In this document: positions 35,428 to 44,125 of the stretch, one piece after another
Position numbering within the stretch: the first letter of the stretch is position 1
How the letters are laid out: every line of letters starts with the position of its first letter
Source of the DNA: DATJGR01 sp041739525
GTDB lineage: Bacteria; Pseudomonadota; Gammaproteobacteria; Pseudomonadales; Azotimanducaceae
Assembly (NCBI GenBank): GCA_041739525.1
Contig: JBGSNQ010000023.1
Span: 9,255 to 73,254 of the forward strand
Length of the DNA stretch: 64,000 bases
Direction of reading: 5' to 3'
The notes under the pieces: model-generated
The model's database searches: none
The model's input: only the letters and a program-made list of their open reading frames with translations
What the model was told of the DNA's origin: nothing
Program-made: the position numbers and the translations under genes

Positions 35428-37610
35428 GCGGAATCAACATCAATCGGCGCGCGTTTCTGACCGGCACGGCGGTGGTCGCGGGTGGTCTCGTACTGGGCAT
35501 CGCTCCCGCGCAGCGCGCCGGCGCAATGCCGAATGCGCGCGCCGGATCGTTTCAGTCGAATGCCTGGCTGCAGATCACGCCGGCCGACGAAGTGATCTTT
35601 CAACTCGACAAGACCGAAATGGGGCAGGGGGTAATGACTGCGCTGCCGACGATTCTTGCCGAGGAACTGGAGATCGATCCGCGCCGGATCGTCGTCGAGC
35701 TGGCGCCGGTCAACAAAACGTTTCAGGACCCGATTCAGATCACCGGTGGCTCTTCGTCGGTGAGTTCGCGATGGGACGTCTTGCGCACCACGGGCGCGCA
35801 GGCGCGTGAGATGCTGGTCGCGGCTGCAGCGGCTCGTTGGGCCGTAACACCGGCACAATGCAAAGCCGACAATGGTCGCGTGCTGCGCGTCGGAACGGAC
35901 GAGTCGTTCAGCTACGGTGAACTCGCCAACGACGCAGCGAAGCTGCCGGTACCGAAGCATCCGGTACTGAAGGCGCCGGCCGATTTCAAGTACGTCGGCC
36001 AACCGTTGCGTCGCTTCGACGGCGCCGAGAAGAGCAACGGAACTGCGGTGTTCGGTATCGATGTCGACGTACCCGACGCAGTGGTCGCGATCCTGATCCG
36101 CAATCCGCACTTCGGCGGATCGTTGCAGTCGTTCGATGCGACCGCCGCGCGCAGCGCGCCCGGCGTCATCGACATCTTCGACCTGAACGGTGCAATCGCC
36201 GTCGTGGCGGACACGTACTGGCATGCGACGAAAGCCGCCCGCACCGTCAACGTGACATGGGACAAAGGTCCGCTCGGCTCGCTCGACAGCGATGGCATTC
36301 GCGCCGCATGGGTGGACATGGCGAAGCAGGACGGTCGGACCGTGCGCGGCGACGGCAATGTCGACGCCGCGCTGAAGTCCGCGGCGTCGGTGCACGAAGC
36401 CGTGTATGAGGTTCCGTATCTCGCGCATGCCACCATGGAACCACAGAACACGACGGCGTCGTTCCGTGACGGGGCGTGCGAGATCTGGTCGCCGAACCAG
36501 GGTCCCGATGTTTCGCAGGCGCTCGCGGCAGATGCGCTCGGCATCTCGCGCGACAAAGTTACTGTGCACACCACGTTGATGGGTGGCGGCTTCGGCCGTC
36601 GCGGCATTCCGGATTTCGTCGCGGAAGCCGCGCTGGTGTCGCGGCAGGTGAAGCGACCGGTGAAGCTCGTTTGGTCACGCGAAGACGATATGCGGCACGA
36701 TTTCTATCGGCCAGCGACATACAACGTAATGAAGGCCGCGCTGAACGATCAGGGGCAGACGCAGAGCTGGTCGCACAAAATCGTTGCGCCAAGCATGTTC
36801 CGATCGCTGTTGCCGATACTTGGCAAAGTGGCGCCGGAATGGATGCCGCACTGGATGACGAACTCGCTCTCGGCAGTGGCCGGCAGCATCGTGAAAACGC
36901 GCGATCCGTCGTCGCACGAAGGCGCGGTGGAGCAACCGTACGCCATACCGAACGTCGACGTCGCGCACGTGTTCTACGACCCCGGCGTGCCGCTCGGTTT
37001 CTGGCGCAGCGTCGGTCACTCGCAGAACGCGTTCGTCGTAGAGAGCTTCATCGACGAGCTGGCGCACAAGGCTGGAGAAGACCCGTACAAGTTCCGCCGC
37101 CGATTGCTCGAAGGTAACGCGCGGCACCTCGCGGTGCTCGATCTCGCCGCCGAGAAAGCGAACTGGGGCAAGACCACGGCCGGTACGTATCAGGGCATCG
37201 CGGTACACGAATCGTTCGGCAGCGTAGTGGCCGAAGTGGCGGAAGTGCGCGTTGTCGACGGAAACATCAAGGTCGAGCGCGTCGTGTGTGCGGCAGACTG
37301 CGGACTGGTCGTGAATCCCGACCAGGTACAGGCGCAGGTAGAGAGCGCGGTAATCTTCGGCCTGACGGCTGCACTAAGGGGCAAGATCACGATCAAAGAC
37401 GGCGCCGTCGAGCAGTCGAACTTCCACGACTATCCGCTGTTGCGAATGAACGAGATTCCGGTGGTCGAAGTGCACGTGGTGCCCAGCACGAGCAGCCCCA
37501 CCGGCATCGGTGAGCCGGGTACGCCGCCGATTGCACCGGCAGTTGCGAATGCCGTCTTTGCGGCCACCGGATCGAGGCTGCGCAGCTTGCCGCTCACGCT
37601 CGAGGCGTGA
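35424..37610 (+). CDS. Molybdopterin-binding subunit of aldehyde/isoquinoline oxidoreductase, Tat-exported
   Basis: A 728-residue large subunit of the xanthine-oxidase family. Its N-terminus has a twin-arginine signal (NRRAFLTGTAVVAGG, R8-R9), so the folded heterodimer is likely exported to the periplasm together with the small subunit, as for IorB-like enzymes. Mo-cofactor segments visible are MGGGFGRRG, VEQPYAIPNVD, GFWRSVGHSQNAFVVESF and TGIGEPGTPPIAPAVANA; the last contains the catalytic glutamate (GEPG). It hydroxylates an N-heterocycle or aldehyde. The GTGA overlap at its end couples it to a flavin monooxygenase. Confidence 0.9.
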   Translation: MSGININRRAFLTGTAVVAGGLVLGIAPAQRAGAMPNARAGSFQSNAWLQITPADEVIFQLDKTEMGQGVMTALPTILAEELEIDPRRIVVELAPVNKTFQDPIQITGGSSSVSSRWDVLRTTGAQAREMLVAAAAARWAVTPAQCKADNGRVLRVGTDESFSYGELANDAAKLPVPKHPVLKAPADFKYVGQPLRRFDGAEKSNGTAVFGIDVDVPDAVVAILIRNPHFGGSLQSFDATAARSAPGVIDIFDLNGAIAVVADTYWHATKAARTVNVTWDKGPLGSLDSDGIRAAWVDMAKQDGRTVRGDGNVDAALKSAASVHEAVYEVPYLAHATMEPQNTTASFRDGACEIWSPNQGPDVSQALAADALGISRDKVTVHTTLMGGGFGRRGIPDFVAEAALVSRQVKRPVKLVWSREDDMRHDFYRPATYNVMKAALNDQGQTQSWSHKIVAPSMFRSLLPILGKVAPEWMPHWMTNSLSAVAGSIVKTRDPSSHEGAVEQPYAIPNVDVAHVFYDPGVPLGFWRSVGHSQNAFVVESFIDELAHKAGEDPYKFRRRLLEGNARHLAVLDLAAEKANWGKTTAGTYQGIAVHESFGSVVAEVAEVRVVDGNIKVERVVCAADCGLVVNPDQVQAQVESAVIFGLTAALRGKITIKDGAVEQSNFHDYPLLRMNEIPVVEVHVVPSTSSPTGIGEPGTPPIAPAVANAVFAATGSRLRSLPLTLEA

Positions 37611-38848
37611 CGGCGGGTCATCCGAAGATGACGGTCGGTGCCCGCGATCGACCGGTACTGGTCGCGGGCGGCGGTATCGGCGGATTGGCGACCGCGCTCG
37701 CATTCGGACAACGCGGTTGCGACGTGCATCTGTTCGAGCAGGCCGGTCACTTCGGCGAAATCGGCGCCGGCATCCAGTTGAGCCCCAATTGCCTCCGCGT
37801 GCTGTTTGCCCTCGGCCTCGAAGCACGCTTGCGAAGCGTTGCATTCGTGCCGCTCGGCACCGAAATGCGCGACTGGAAGAACGGCAACGTGATTTCGGCA
37901 AATGCGCTCGGTGCTGCGGCGGTAGAAAGGTACGGCTACCCCTACTTCCACGTGCATCGCGCCGATCTGATGGAGGTACTCGTCGGTCGAGCTCGCGAAC
38001 TACCGAACGTGCACCTGCATCCGAACGCGCGTTGCGATTCGTTCCAACAGACGCGCGATGGCGTAGAGGTGAAGATCGGCAGGGAATGGATCGCCGGTGC
38101 GTTGCTGATCGGCGCCGATGGCATTCATTCGTCCATTCGTTCGCAACTGTTCGGTGCGGAGTCGCCTCGATTCACCGGCAACGTTGCGTGGCGCGGAATG
38201 GTTCCGGCGGAACGCCTGCCGAAAGACCTCGTGCGGCCGGTTGCCACCGTCTGGATGGGGCCGGGTAAGCACTTCGTGCACTACTACGTCCGTTCCGGTC
38301 GGCTGGTGAACTGCGTATGTGTCGTCGAGCGGCGCGGATGGGAAGTCGAGTCGTGGACCGAACGCGGCGAACTTTCGGAACTGAAGCGCGACTTCACCGG
38401 ATGGCACGAGACGGTACAGGAGTTGATCGCCAACATGGACGACGAGGCCTGCTATCGGTGGGCCTTGTTCGATCGCAATCCGATGCGAAGTTGGGGAGAG
38501 GGGCGCGTGACGCTGTTAGGCGACGCCTGCCACCCAACGCTCCCGTTCATGGCGCAGGGTGCGGCGATGGCCATCGAAGACGCTGCCGTGCTCGTGGAAT
38601 GCGTGTTCGACTCCGACGACACGGCTGAGGCGCTGATGCGATACGCATCGTTGCGCAGATCGCGGACGTCGCGAATACAGCTCGGTTCCCGCAGCAACGC
38701 CAGGCTGTTTCACCTACGGCCGCCGTATGCGTGGGTGCGCAATCGCGCGTTGAGCCGGGCGCACGGAAATCCGATGGACTGGGTGTTCCGCTACGACGCG
38801 CTCAGCGCCGTGCGCAAGGAAGAGGGCGCCGTGCGCAAGGAAGAGTAA
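37607..38848 (+). CDS. FAD-dependent aromatic monooxygenase (salicylate hydroxylase-like)
   Basis: A 413-residue class A flavoprotein hydroxylase. FAD-binding motifs are VAGGGIGGLATALA (N-terminal dinucleotide fold), the DG motif LLIGADGIHSSIR and the GD motif LLGDACHPTLPF. The best relatives by eye are salicylate 1-hydroxylase and 3-hydroxybenzoate 6-hydroxylase. The GTG start at 37607 overlaps the upstream stop; ATG at 37628 is an alternative. The C-terminus ends with a duplicated seven-residue unit (SAVRKEE, GAVRKEE) made by a tandem DNA repeat. Context suggests it acts on the product of the upstream molybdenum hydroxylase. Confidence 0.9.
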   Translation: MTAGHPKMTVGARDRPVLVAGGGIGGLATALAFGQRGCDVHLFEQAGHFGEIGAGIQLSPNCLRVLFALGLEARLRSVAFVPLGTEMRDWKNGNVISANALGAAAVERYGYPYFHVHRADLMEVLVGRARELPNVHLHPNARCDSFQQTRDGVEVKIGREWIAGALLIGADGIHSSIRSQLFGAESPRFTGNVAWRGMVPAERLPKDLVRPVATVWMGPGKHFVHYYVRSGRLVNCVCVVERRGWEVESWTERGELSELKRDFTGWHETVQELIANMDDEACYRWALFDRNPMRSWGEGRVTLLGDACHPTLPFMAQGAAMAIEDAAVLVECVFDSDDTAEALMRYASLRRSRTSRIQLGSRSNARLFHLRPPYAWVRNRALSRAHGNPMDWVFRYDALSAVRKEEGAVRKEE

Positions 38849-38900
38849 GAGAGGCGCCGAGGCCGTCGAGGCGTACACGCCTCGACGGACTCGAGTCGAA

Positions 38901-39476
38901 TTACAGCGGCTTGTACGAGTACTTCTGTCCGCCCAGCGTTGCGGCGTACATCAGGCCGCCTTTTGCGACGGTGAAGACCGCATAGCCCTTGTGGTATGCG
39001 CCGGCAGTGTCGGCATTGTTCTTGCCGCCGCTTGCCGAGGCGGTGTTGCCTTCCGTGGACGTGCTGGCCGATGCAGCCGCGGTGATTGCCACTGCGCTCG
39101 CTTCGGCGCCGAACTCGAAGTTGCCGCTGGTGAATTCGTCGAACGCGCGCTTGTCTTCGAAGAAGATGATCTGGCTGAACACCTGACCACCCAGTTGCAG
39201 GCCGACGCTGACTTGCGTCATGGAGCTCTTGCCGACTTCCTTGCCGCCAACAAAGACCTTGCCGTCGCCATGCGCTGCGCCGATGCCGATACCGCCTTTG
39301 CCGATCGACGGGAATACGGCGTAGCCGTAGGCCTTGTTGAAGAACTTGCCGCTTTCACCTGCGCCCTTGAAGACGGCAATGGCATCGGCGGTTTCGTTCT
39401 TCGAATCGGCCCAGGTCGCGGCGAACGGAAGCAGCAACAGGGTGAACAGGGCGAAGGGGCGAATGAACAGTTTCAT
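38901..39476 (-). CDS. SYLF (Ysc84) domain lipid-binding protein, exported
   Basis: A 191-residue protein with a signal peptide (MKLFIRPFALFTLLLLPFAATWA, cut near 23) and a SYLF domain. The family pattern is seen in FFNKAYGYAVFPSIGKGGIGIGAAHGDGKVF and SVGLQLGGQVFSQIIFFEDKRAFDEFTSG. The C-terminal part is an Ala/Ser/Thr-rich insert followed by YHKGYAVFTVAKGGLMYAATLGGQ. SYLF domains bind phosphoinositides in eukaryotes; the bacterial role is unknown. Start 39476 has a GAGAGGA site upstream. Confidence 0.88.
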   Translation of the reverse strand: MKLFIRPFALFTLLLLPFAATWADSKNETADAIAVFKGAGESGKFFNKAYGYAVFPSIGKGGIGIGAAHGDGKVFVGGKEVGKSSMTQVSVGLQLGGQVFSQIIFFEDKRAFDEFTSGNFEFGAEASAVAITAAASASTSTEGNTASASGGKNNADTAGAYHKGYAVFTVAKGGLMYAATLGGQKYSYKPL

Positions 39477-39632
39477 GGATGGTGTCCTCTCAATAGTCGT
39501 TTTTATTGCGTGCAGCGGGCCGCCAGCATACGTCAAACGGCGCACGCGACCAACGCGGGGTACTACTTAGGCTGGCGCAATCGCGCCGTGTGCATCTAAT
39601 ATCTGCCGCCCTCAAACGGATGGAATAACAAG

Positions 39633-40160
39633 ATGACCCGATTGAACCTTGGAAGAGCCTTCTGCGCTGCCGCCGCACTGGTGGCCCTGACGTCGTTCGC
39701 CGCAACACCGGCCACGCCGGATGCAACTGCGGAAGAACCGAGCGTCGATCAGCAGATTCAGATGATCCGTACACTGACCGAAGCGCAGCGCCAGGCGACG
39801 GTAGCTGCAAACGTCCAATTGACCGACGCAGAGGCCGCGAAGTTCTGGCCGCTGTATCGCGAATACCGGTTCGACGTTTCGAAGATCAACGACAAGCTGC
39901 TGGCGCTGATCAAAGACTACAGCGAACACTACGAAGCGATGACCGACGACAAGGCGAAGGCGTACACGAGCGGCTACATCGACGTGCAAAAGGCGCAAGT
40001 CGATCTGAAGTCGAAGTACGTGGGCAAATTCGACAAGGTGCTGTCGCCGATCAAGACGGCGCGCGTGCTGCAGATCGAGACGAAACTCGACGCGCTGCGC
40101 GATGCGGGCCTCGCGAAGACGGTGCCGTTGGTGTCGCCGCCGTCGCCGCCCGCACAGTAA
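39633..40160 (+). CDS. Exported helical hypothetical protein, 175 aa
   Basis: I do not recognise a named family. The signal peptide is residues 1-24 (ending LTSFAATPA). The mature chain is predicted mainly alpha-helical with the segment LTDAEAAKFWPLYREY, followed by a charged amphipathic helix and a conserved-looking KAYTSGYIDVQKAQVDLK; such periplasmic proteins recall Spy/CpxP-type helical chaperone-like proteins, but this is only a resemblance. The last ten residues are proline-rich. It stands alone, divergent from the SYLF gene. Confidence 0.7.
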   Translation: MTRLNLGRAFCAAAALVALTSFAATPATPDATAEEPSVDQQIQMIRTLTEAQRQATVAANVQLTDAEAAKFWPLYREYRFDVSKINDKLLALIKDYSEHYEAMTDDKAKAYTSGYIDVQKAQVDLKSKYVGKFDKVLSPIKTARVLQIETKLDALRDAGLAKTVPLVSPPSPPAQ

Positions 40161-40215
40161 CGACGGAACGGCTGGAACTACACGGTTACGAACTACGCGG
40201 TTGCGAACTGAGCGG

Positions 40216-41238
40216 CTACCTGGGCGTAGCCGCGTAGGGATTGCCGTTCAGCGCGTTTGATATGTCGGCGATCGCCTTCTGCGCGCGGATGCTGTTGCCG
40301 GCGGCGTCGAGGGGTGGGGAGATCACCGCGATGCCGAACTTGCCCGGCGATACGGCGATGATGCCGCCGCCGACGCCGCTCTTCGCGGGCAGGCCGGTTG
40401 TGTACAACCACTTTCCCGAATCGTCATAGAGACCCGCAGTGGCCATAACGGCGAGAACTTCGGGCACGTTTTCGGCGCGCATGATCTGGCGTTTCGTAAG
40501 CGGGTTGCGCCCTGCATCGGCAAGTGTCGCCGCCATCACGGCGAGATCTTTCGCATTCACGCCCACCGCGCATTGTTTCGTGTAGAGGTCGGTGGCCTGC
40601 TCCGGATTCGACTTGATGTGGCCATACGCGAACATCAACGCAGCGATCGCCTGGTTGCGCTGATTGGTCGCGGCTTCCGATTCGAACACGTCGTTAAGGA
40701 TGGATAGCGGACGACCTGCGAAGTCGCTGTAGTAGTTCAGGATGGAATTCCAGATTTCGTCGTAGCTCGCGCCTTTCACCATGCTGGTCGTAGTGATCGC
40801 GCCCGCGTTGACGAGCGGGTTCATCTCCGCACCTTTGTACTGTTCGATGGCGACGATCGAGTTGAATGCCTGCCCGGTTGCGTCGACGCCGATGTTGTCG
40901 ACCAGCGATTGTGGTCCCATCTCTTCGATGACCTTCGCCATGGTGAACACTTTGGAGATCGACTGGATCGACACTTCCGAAGTGATGTCGCCCGCCGAAT
41001 AGACCTTGCCGTCGGTCGTCACCAGCACGATGCCGTAGATGTTCGGATCCACTTTTGCGAGCGCCGGAATGTAGTCGGCGTTCTTGCCTTCGTTCAGGTG
41101 CGCGTAGTTCGCATACGCTGTGTTCAGCGCCGCCTCGACGGCCTTCTTCGCGAGCGGATCGGCCGCTTCAACGCCGGATGCGGCAGGCAACAGCAGCGCC
41201 GCGAATGCAATCATTCGTAACAGCACGGTCGAACGCAT
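40216..41238 (-). CDS. glsA: Glutaminase A with signal peptide
   Basis: A 340-residue beta-lactamase-fold glutaminase that converts glutamine to glutamate and ammonia. The catalytic pair is S93-K96 in SIQSISKVF; other family parts are QAFNSIVAIEQ, NPLVNAGAI, ATNQRNQAIA and AKSGVGGGIIAV. An N-terminal hydrophobic stretch (LLRMIAFAALLLPAASGVEA) looks like a cleavable signal, so the enzyme is likely periplasmic, unlike E. coli GlsA1/A2. It begins one base after the stop of the PhyH gene and is its downstream partner in an operon. Confidence 0.93.
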   Translation of the reverse strand: MRSTVLLRMIAFAALLLPAASGVEAADPLAKKAVEAALNTAYANYAHLNEGKNADYIPALAKVDPNIYGIVLVTTDGKVYSAGDITSEVSIQSISKVFTMAKVIEEMGPQSLVDNIGVDATGQAFNSIVAIEQYKGAEMNPLVNAGAITTTSMVKGASYDEIWNSILNYYSDFAGRPLSILNDVFESEAATNQRNQAIAALMFAYGHIKSNPEQATDLYTKQCAVGVNAKDLAVMAATLADAGRNPLTKRQIMRAENVPEVLAVMATAGLYDDSGKWLYTTGLPAKSGVGGGIIAVSPGKFGIAVISPPLDAAGNSIRAQKAIADISNALNGNPYAATPR

Positions 41239-41239
41239 C

Positions 41240-42064
41240 CTATGCGAGCAGATCTTGATTCGTGTCGGCGAAGCCGAGCGACGGTTCGACGATCTGATAA
41301 CCGACGATGCGCCGTAATTCCGGCGTCAGCAAGCGGGCGACTTCGGGCGGCACGTTCAAGTACTGGTTTTCTTCCTGACGCAGCCAGCCGAGCGAGTAAG
41401 ACGAAAACGTGCCGAAGCGCCACTCGTTCGTGTCGTTGGGGCCGGCGCCATGCAGCGTTCCGCCCATCCACAGCAGCAACGAACCCGCTGGCATTTCACC
41501 CGCGGTGATTTCGTCCGCCGCCGGCACGCGTCCCTTCGGCCAGCGATGGCTGCCTGGCACCAGCCGGGTGGCGCCGTTGGCGAACGTGAAGTCCGAAATC
41601 GCGAGCATCGACGCAATGACCATGTCGGGCCGCGGCACCTCGAAGAACGGATAGCCGTCCTCCTCGCGATGCAGTACCTGACGTTTCGCACCGGGCCCCA
41701 CGACGAACGCGGCGGTCGCCTGCAACTGATATCTGGAACAGTTCGGTTTCAGGATTGCATCGCACGCCGCGAGAATGATCGGGTGCACCACCTGTTCGCG
41801 AAACGTCGGCGACTTCGCGACGAGGCCGACCGCGCGTTTGGTGTTGCCGGCGAGAAACTCCTCGTCGAGCTGCAACGCGTCGTACATGGCCTGCGGCCTG
41901 TGCATCGCCTGGGGTCGCTCGACGTACGGCCGCAGTTCCGCCTCGATCGCATCGCGTTTGGTGCGATCGAACACATCCGTTACGACTACCGCCCCCTCGC
42001 GTTCGAGGATTCCAACGATATCGTGGTGGGGCGTGTCGAAACGAACCTGTTTAACGGAAGCCAT
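41240..42064 (-). CDS. Phytanoyl-CoA dioxygenase family protein
   Basis: A 274-residue Fe(II)/2-oxoglutarate oxygenase. The iron triad is likely H132 and E134 in LHREEDGY (an HxE instead of the usual HxD) with a distal His in GTLHGAGPN (about residue 205); the 2-oxoglutarate arginine is in EWRFGTFSSY. The fold and the VPGSHRWPKG segment are typical of PhyH enzymes. The substrate is unknown. It lies between the ion channel gene and glsA on the same strand, with tight spacing of 14 and 1 bp. Confidence 0.85.
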   Translation of the reverse strand: MASVKQVRFDTPHHDIVGILEREGAVVVTDVFDRTKRDAIEAELRPYVERPQAMHRPQAMYDALQLDEEFLAGNTKRAVGLVAKSPTFREQVVHPIILAACDAILKPNCSRYQLQATAAFVVGPGAKRQVLHREEDGYPFFEVPRPDMVIASMLAISDFTFANGATRLVPGSHRWPKGRVPAADEITAGEMPAGSLLLWMGGTLHGAGPNDTNEWRFGTFSSYSLGWLRQEENQYLNVPPEVARLLTPELRRIVGYQIVEPSLGFADTNQDLLA

Positions 42065-42078
42065 TTTCCCTCGGCGAG

Positions 42079-42816
42079 CTATGTGGACCCGTTGGATGAA
42101 CCCGACTGATTCTGCATGCGCTGTGAGACGAATGCACTGACCAGCACCGCCACGATCACAGCGACATAGAACTGACCGATGATGGCTTCGAGAATGGCGA
42201 CGCTGCGGGTCAGATTCGAATCGGGAAGTATGTCGCCGTAACCGAGCGTTGCCAGTGTGACGAAGCTGAAGTAGATCATTTCCACCTGGAAGGTGGCGGA
42301 ACTGGGCTGCACGCCATCAGGCAGGTGAAGGCTGCTCGGATCCACCACGATCGCCAGCGTGTAAATTTGCGCAAAGAAGAGTCCGATCAGCTGATACGCG
42401 ACGACCGAGGCGAGGATCCCATCAAGTGTGATGCGCCCCGCACGGAACACCACGCTGAGGATGCTGCCGGCGCAGAGCAGATAGAGCAGCACATGAGACG
42501 TGATTGCGATGTACTTCATGCCGGCCGACAGCGGGTCGCTCAGATGAAACTCTTCGGCGACGCTGGCGGCAGCCCCGATTCCCCAAAGCAGCCAGCCTAT
42601 CCAGCGCATTGCGCGCGCGTTCGGGCTGCTCGAATCCGCGACCAGAAGCGAATTCAGAACGAACAGTGAGGAGATGGACTTGACGATGAGGCCGTGGTGG
42701 ATGAGCGGCACCACCAGAAGCAATAGCACGAAGAACACGGAGAGTTGTGCAAACTGCCACCTGGCGAGCTTCGAGCGCGCGTTCGTGAGTTCGGTGGTCA
42801 GATGCCGTGCCGTCAT
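42079..42816 (-). CDS. Ion channel protein, potassium-channel-like pore
   Basis: A 245-residue membrane protein with about six hydrophobic stretches, the last two flanking a pore loop with the selectivity sequence TLATLGYGD (residues 187-195), characteristic of K+ channels. The N-terminal half has four helices but no clear voltage-sensor arginine series. The start ATG at 42816 overlaps the TGA of the upstream hydrolase gene (ATGA, 42813-42816), so the two are translated in series. The channel probably sets K+ flux; regulation cannot be told. Confidence 0.88.
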   Translation of the reverse strand: MTARHLTTELTNARSKLARWQFAQLSVFFVLLLLVVPLIHHGLIVKSISSLFVLNSLLVADSSSPNARAMRWIGWLLWGIGAAASVAEEFHLSDPLSAGMKYIAITSHVLLYLLCAGSILSVVFRAGRITLDGILASVVAYQLIGLFFAQIYTLAIVVDPSSLHLPDGVQPSSATFQVEMIYFSFVTLATLGYGDILPDSNLTRSVAILEAIIGQFYVAVIVAVLVSAFVSQRMQNQSGSSNGST

Positions 42817-43838
42817 CGATTGTTTCGCCTCACATGCGCCCCGTTCACGATGTCGCGTACCGCATCGACAACTGCCATCGGTGCCTGCATCGGAATCGCG
42901 TGGCCACTGTCTTTCACAATTCGGTGCGACGAGTGCGTCGACAGTGCGGCGAGTTCGTTTTGCAGCGTGAGCCAGGTCTGGTCGAACTGATCGATAGAGG
43001 CTTGCGACACCGGTGTGGGAAAATCCTTCGGCGAAGTCGCGCGTCCGCGCGTGAGGACCACCAACGGGATGTCGCCGATCGACGCAGGCGGGTCGGTCTG
43101 CGAGACGTCGTGGTCGAACCCCTGCATTTCGCGGGCGACTCCGCCGCAGTGGTTCGTGCGGTTCTGCATCGCAACCACTTCGTCTTCGAAATCCGCCGGC
43201 ATGTGTAACGGTGCAGTCATTTGTCGCATCACGCCCGACGCACGTACGACTCCGGTCCACGCGAGGGCGCGGCAGGCGTCCAACTGGTCTTCGGCCTGCC
43301 GGCGGTGTTGTTCCGCATCGCCCGGTTCGACCAGACGTTGGCGCTGCTGTTCGTGCGCAGAGTCGACGAACACCAGGCCGATGATCCCTTCGGGATAGTC
43401 GTGAAGGTAGCGGCGAATGAACACACCGCCGGCAGACCAACCGACGAGCACGAACGGCGCACTCAGGCCGGCTGCACTCACCAGGCGATGCAGATCGTCG
43501 GCCACGAATTCCGACTGCGTCGGGCGATCTGATGGATCGCTCCAACCCATGCCGGCACGGTCGTAGTTGCAGACGCGTGCGAACTTCGCGATTTCACTCT
43601 GCACCAGACGCCACGCCGCGTAGTTGCCGCCCAGCCCATTTTCGAGCAGCACCGTCACCGGTCCGTCCCCCGAGCAATACAGATGTAGTGAGCGGCCGCC
43701 GATGTCGACGCGTTCGCCCGGCATCGGGAAGCGTTTGGAGTCGCTGCGCGACGCGACCCATTGGTACGTGGCTCCGGCAACGCTCAGCACCAGCGCAAGC
43801 GCGACCAGGTATCGAATCGCTTTGGAGACTGTCTTCAT
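42813..43838 (-). CDS. Alpha/beta hydrolase with N-terminal membrane anchor
   Basis: A 341-residue protein. Residues 8-26 are hydrophobic (RYLVALALVLSVAGATY), giving a signal or anchor. The hydrolase domain follows, with LLENGLGGNYAAW (oxyanion loop), nucleophile in LVGWSAGGVFIRRY (Ser at about residue 145), an Asp/His pair with His in KDSGHAIPMQAP. The active site is complete. It is probably exported or tethered facing the periplasm. It precedes the ion channel gene by an ATGA overlap. No substrate can be assigned. Confidence 0.82.
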   Translation of the reverse strand: MKTVSKAIRYLVALALVLSVAGATYQWVASRSDSKRFPMPGERVDIGGRSLHLYCSGDGPVTVLLENGLGGNYAAWRLVQSEIAKFARVCNYDRAGMGWSDPSDRPTQSEFVADDLHRLVSAAGLSAPFVLVGWSAGGVFIRRYLHDYPEGIIGLVFVDSAHEQQRQRLVEPGDAEQHRRQAEDQLDACRALAWTGVVRASGVMRQMTAPLHMPADFEDEVVAMQNRTNHCGGVAREMQGFDHDVSQTDPPASIGDIPLVVLTRGRATSPKDFPTPVSQASIDQFDQTWLTLQNELAALSTHSSHRIVKDSGHAIPMQAPMAVVDAVRDIVNGAHVRRNNR

Positions 43839-43990
43839 GGATGAATCGGATTGTTCCCGTGGCGCGCCAACGGTACCAACATCGGGCGGCCGAATCTCGC
43901 GTGTTCCGATGCGTGTGTGGACGTCTGGTCCGGGGGATGGCGCGCGCGCTTGCACTCATAAGGGACTTGCTGAAAGTCCAATCGCACCAC

Positions 43991-44020
43991 CGGGGTGCCG
44001 GGAAGAAGCCCGGCATCCCG
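43991..44020. other. Strong 12-bp hairpin in a divergent intergenic region
   Basis: The arms CGGGGTGCCGGG (43991-44002) and CCCGGCATCCCG (44009-44020) pair over 12 bp with one G-T pair around the loop AAGAAG. It sits between two genes that point away from each other, so it cannot end either transcript in the normal way, and no T-run follows. It may be a REP-type element or a 5'-untranslated structure of the acyltransferase mRNA. The remaining 290 bp of this gap show no gene. Confidence 0.5.
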
Positions 44021-44125
44021 CTTCGCAGCATAGTCAGGCCGTCAGCGACTTGGCGCGGTCCGTGCATAGCGTCGTCAGGCTCTTCAGCACATGGATAGAA
44101 AGAGCCCCATCGCAGAGGAATGATC

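Noticed and set aside
43991..44020. Intrinsic terminator
   Set aside because: No T-run follows on either strand, and neither flanking gene points into it.
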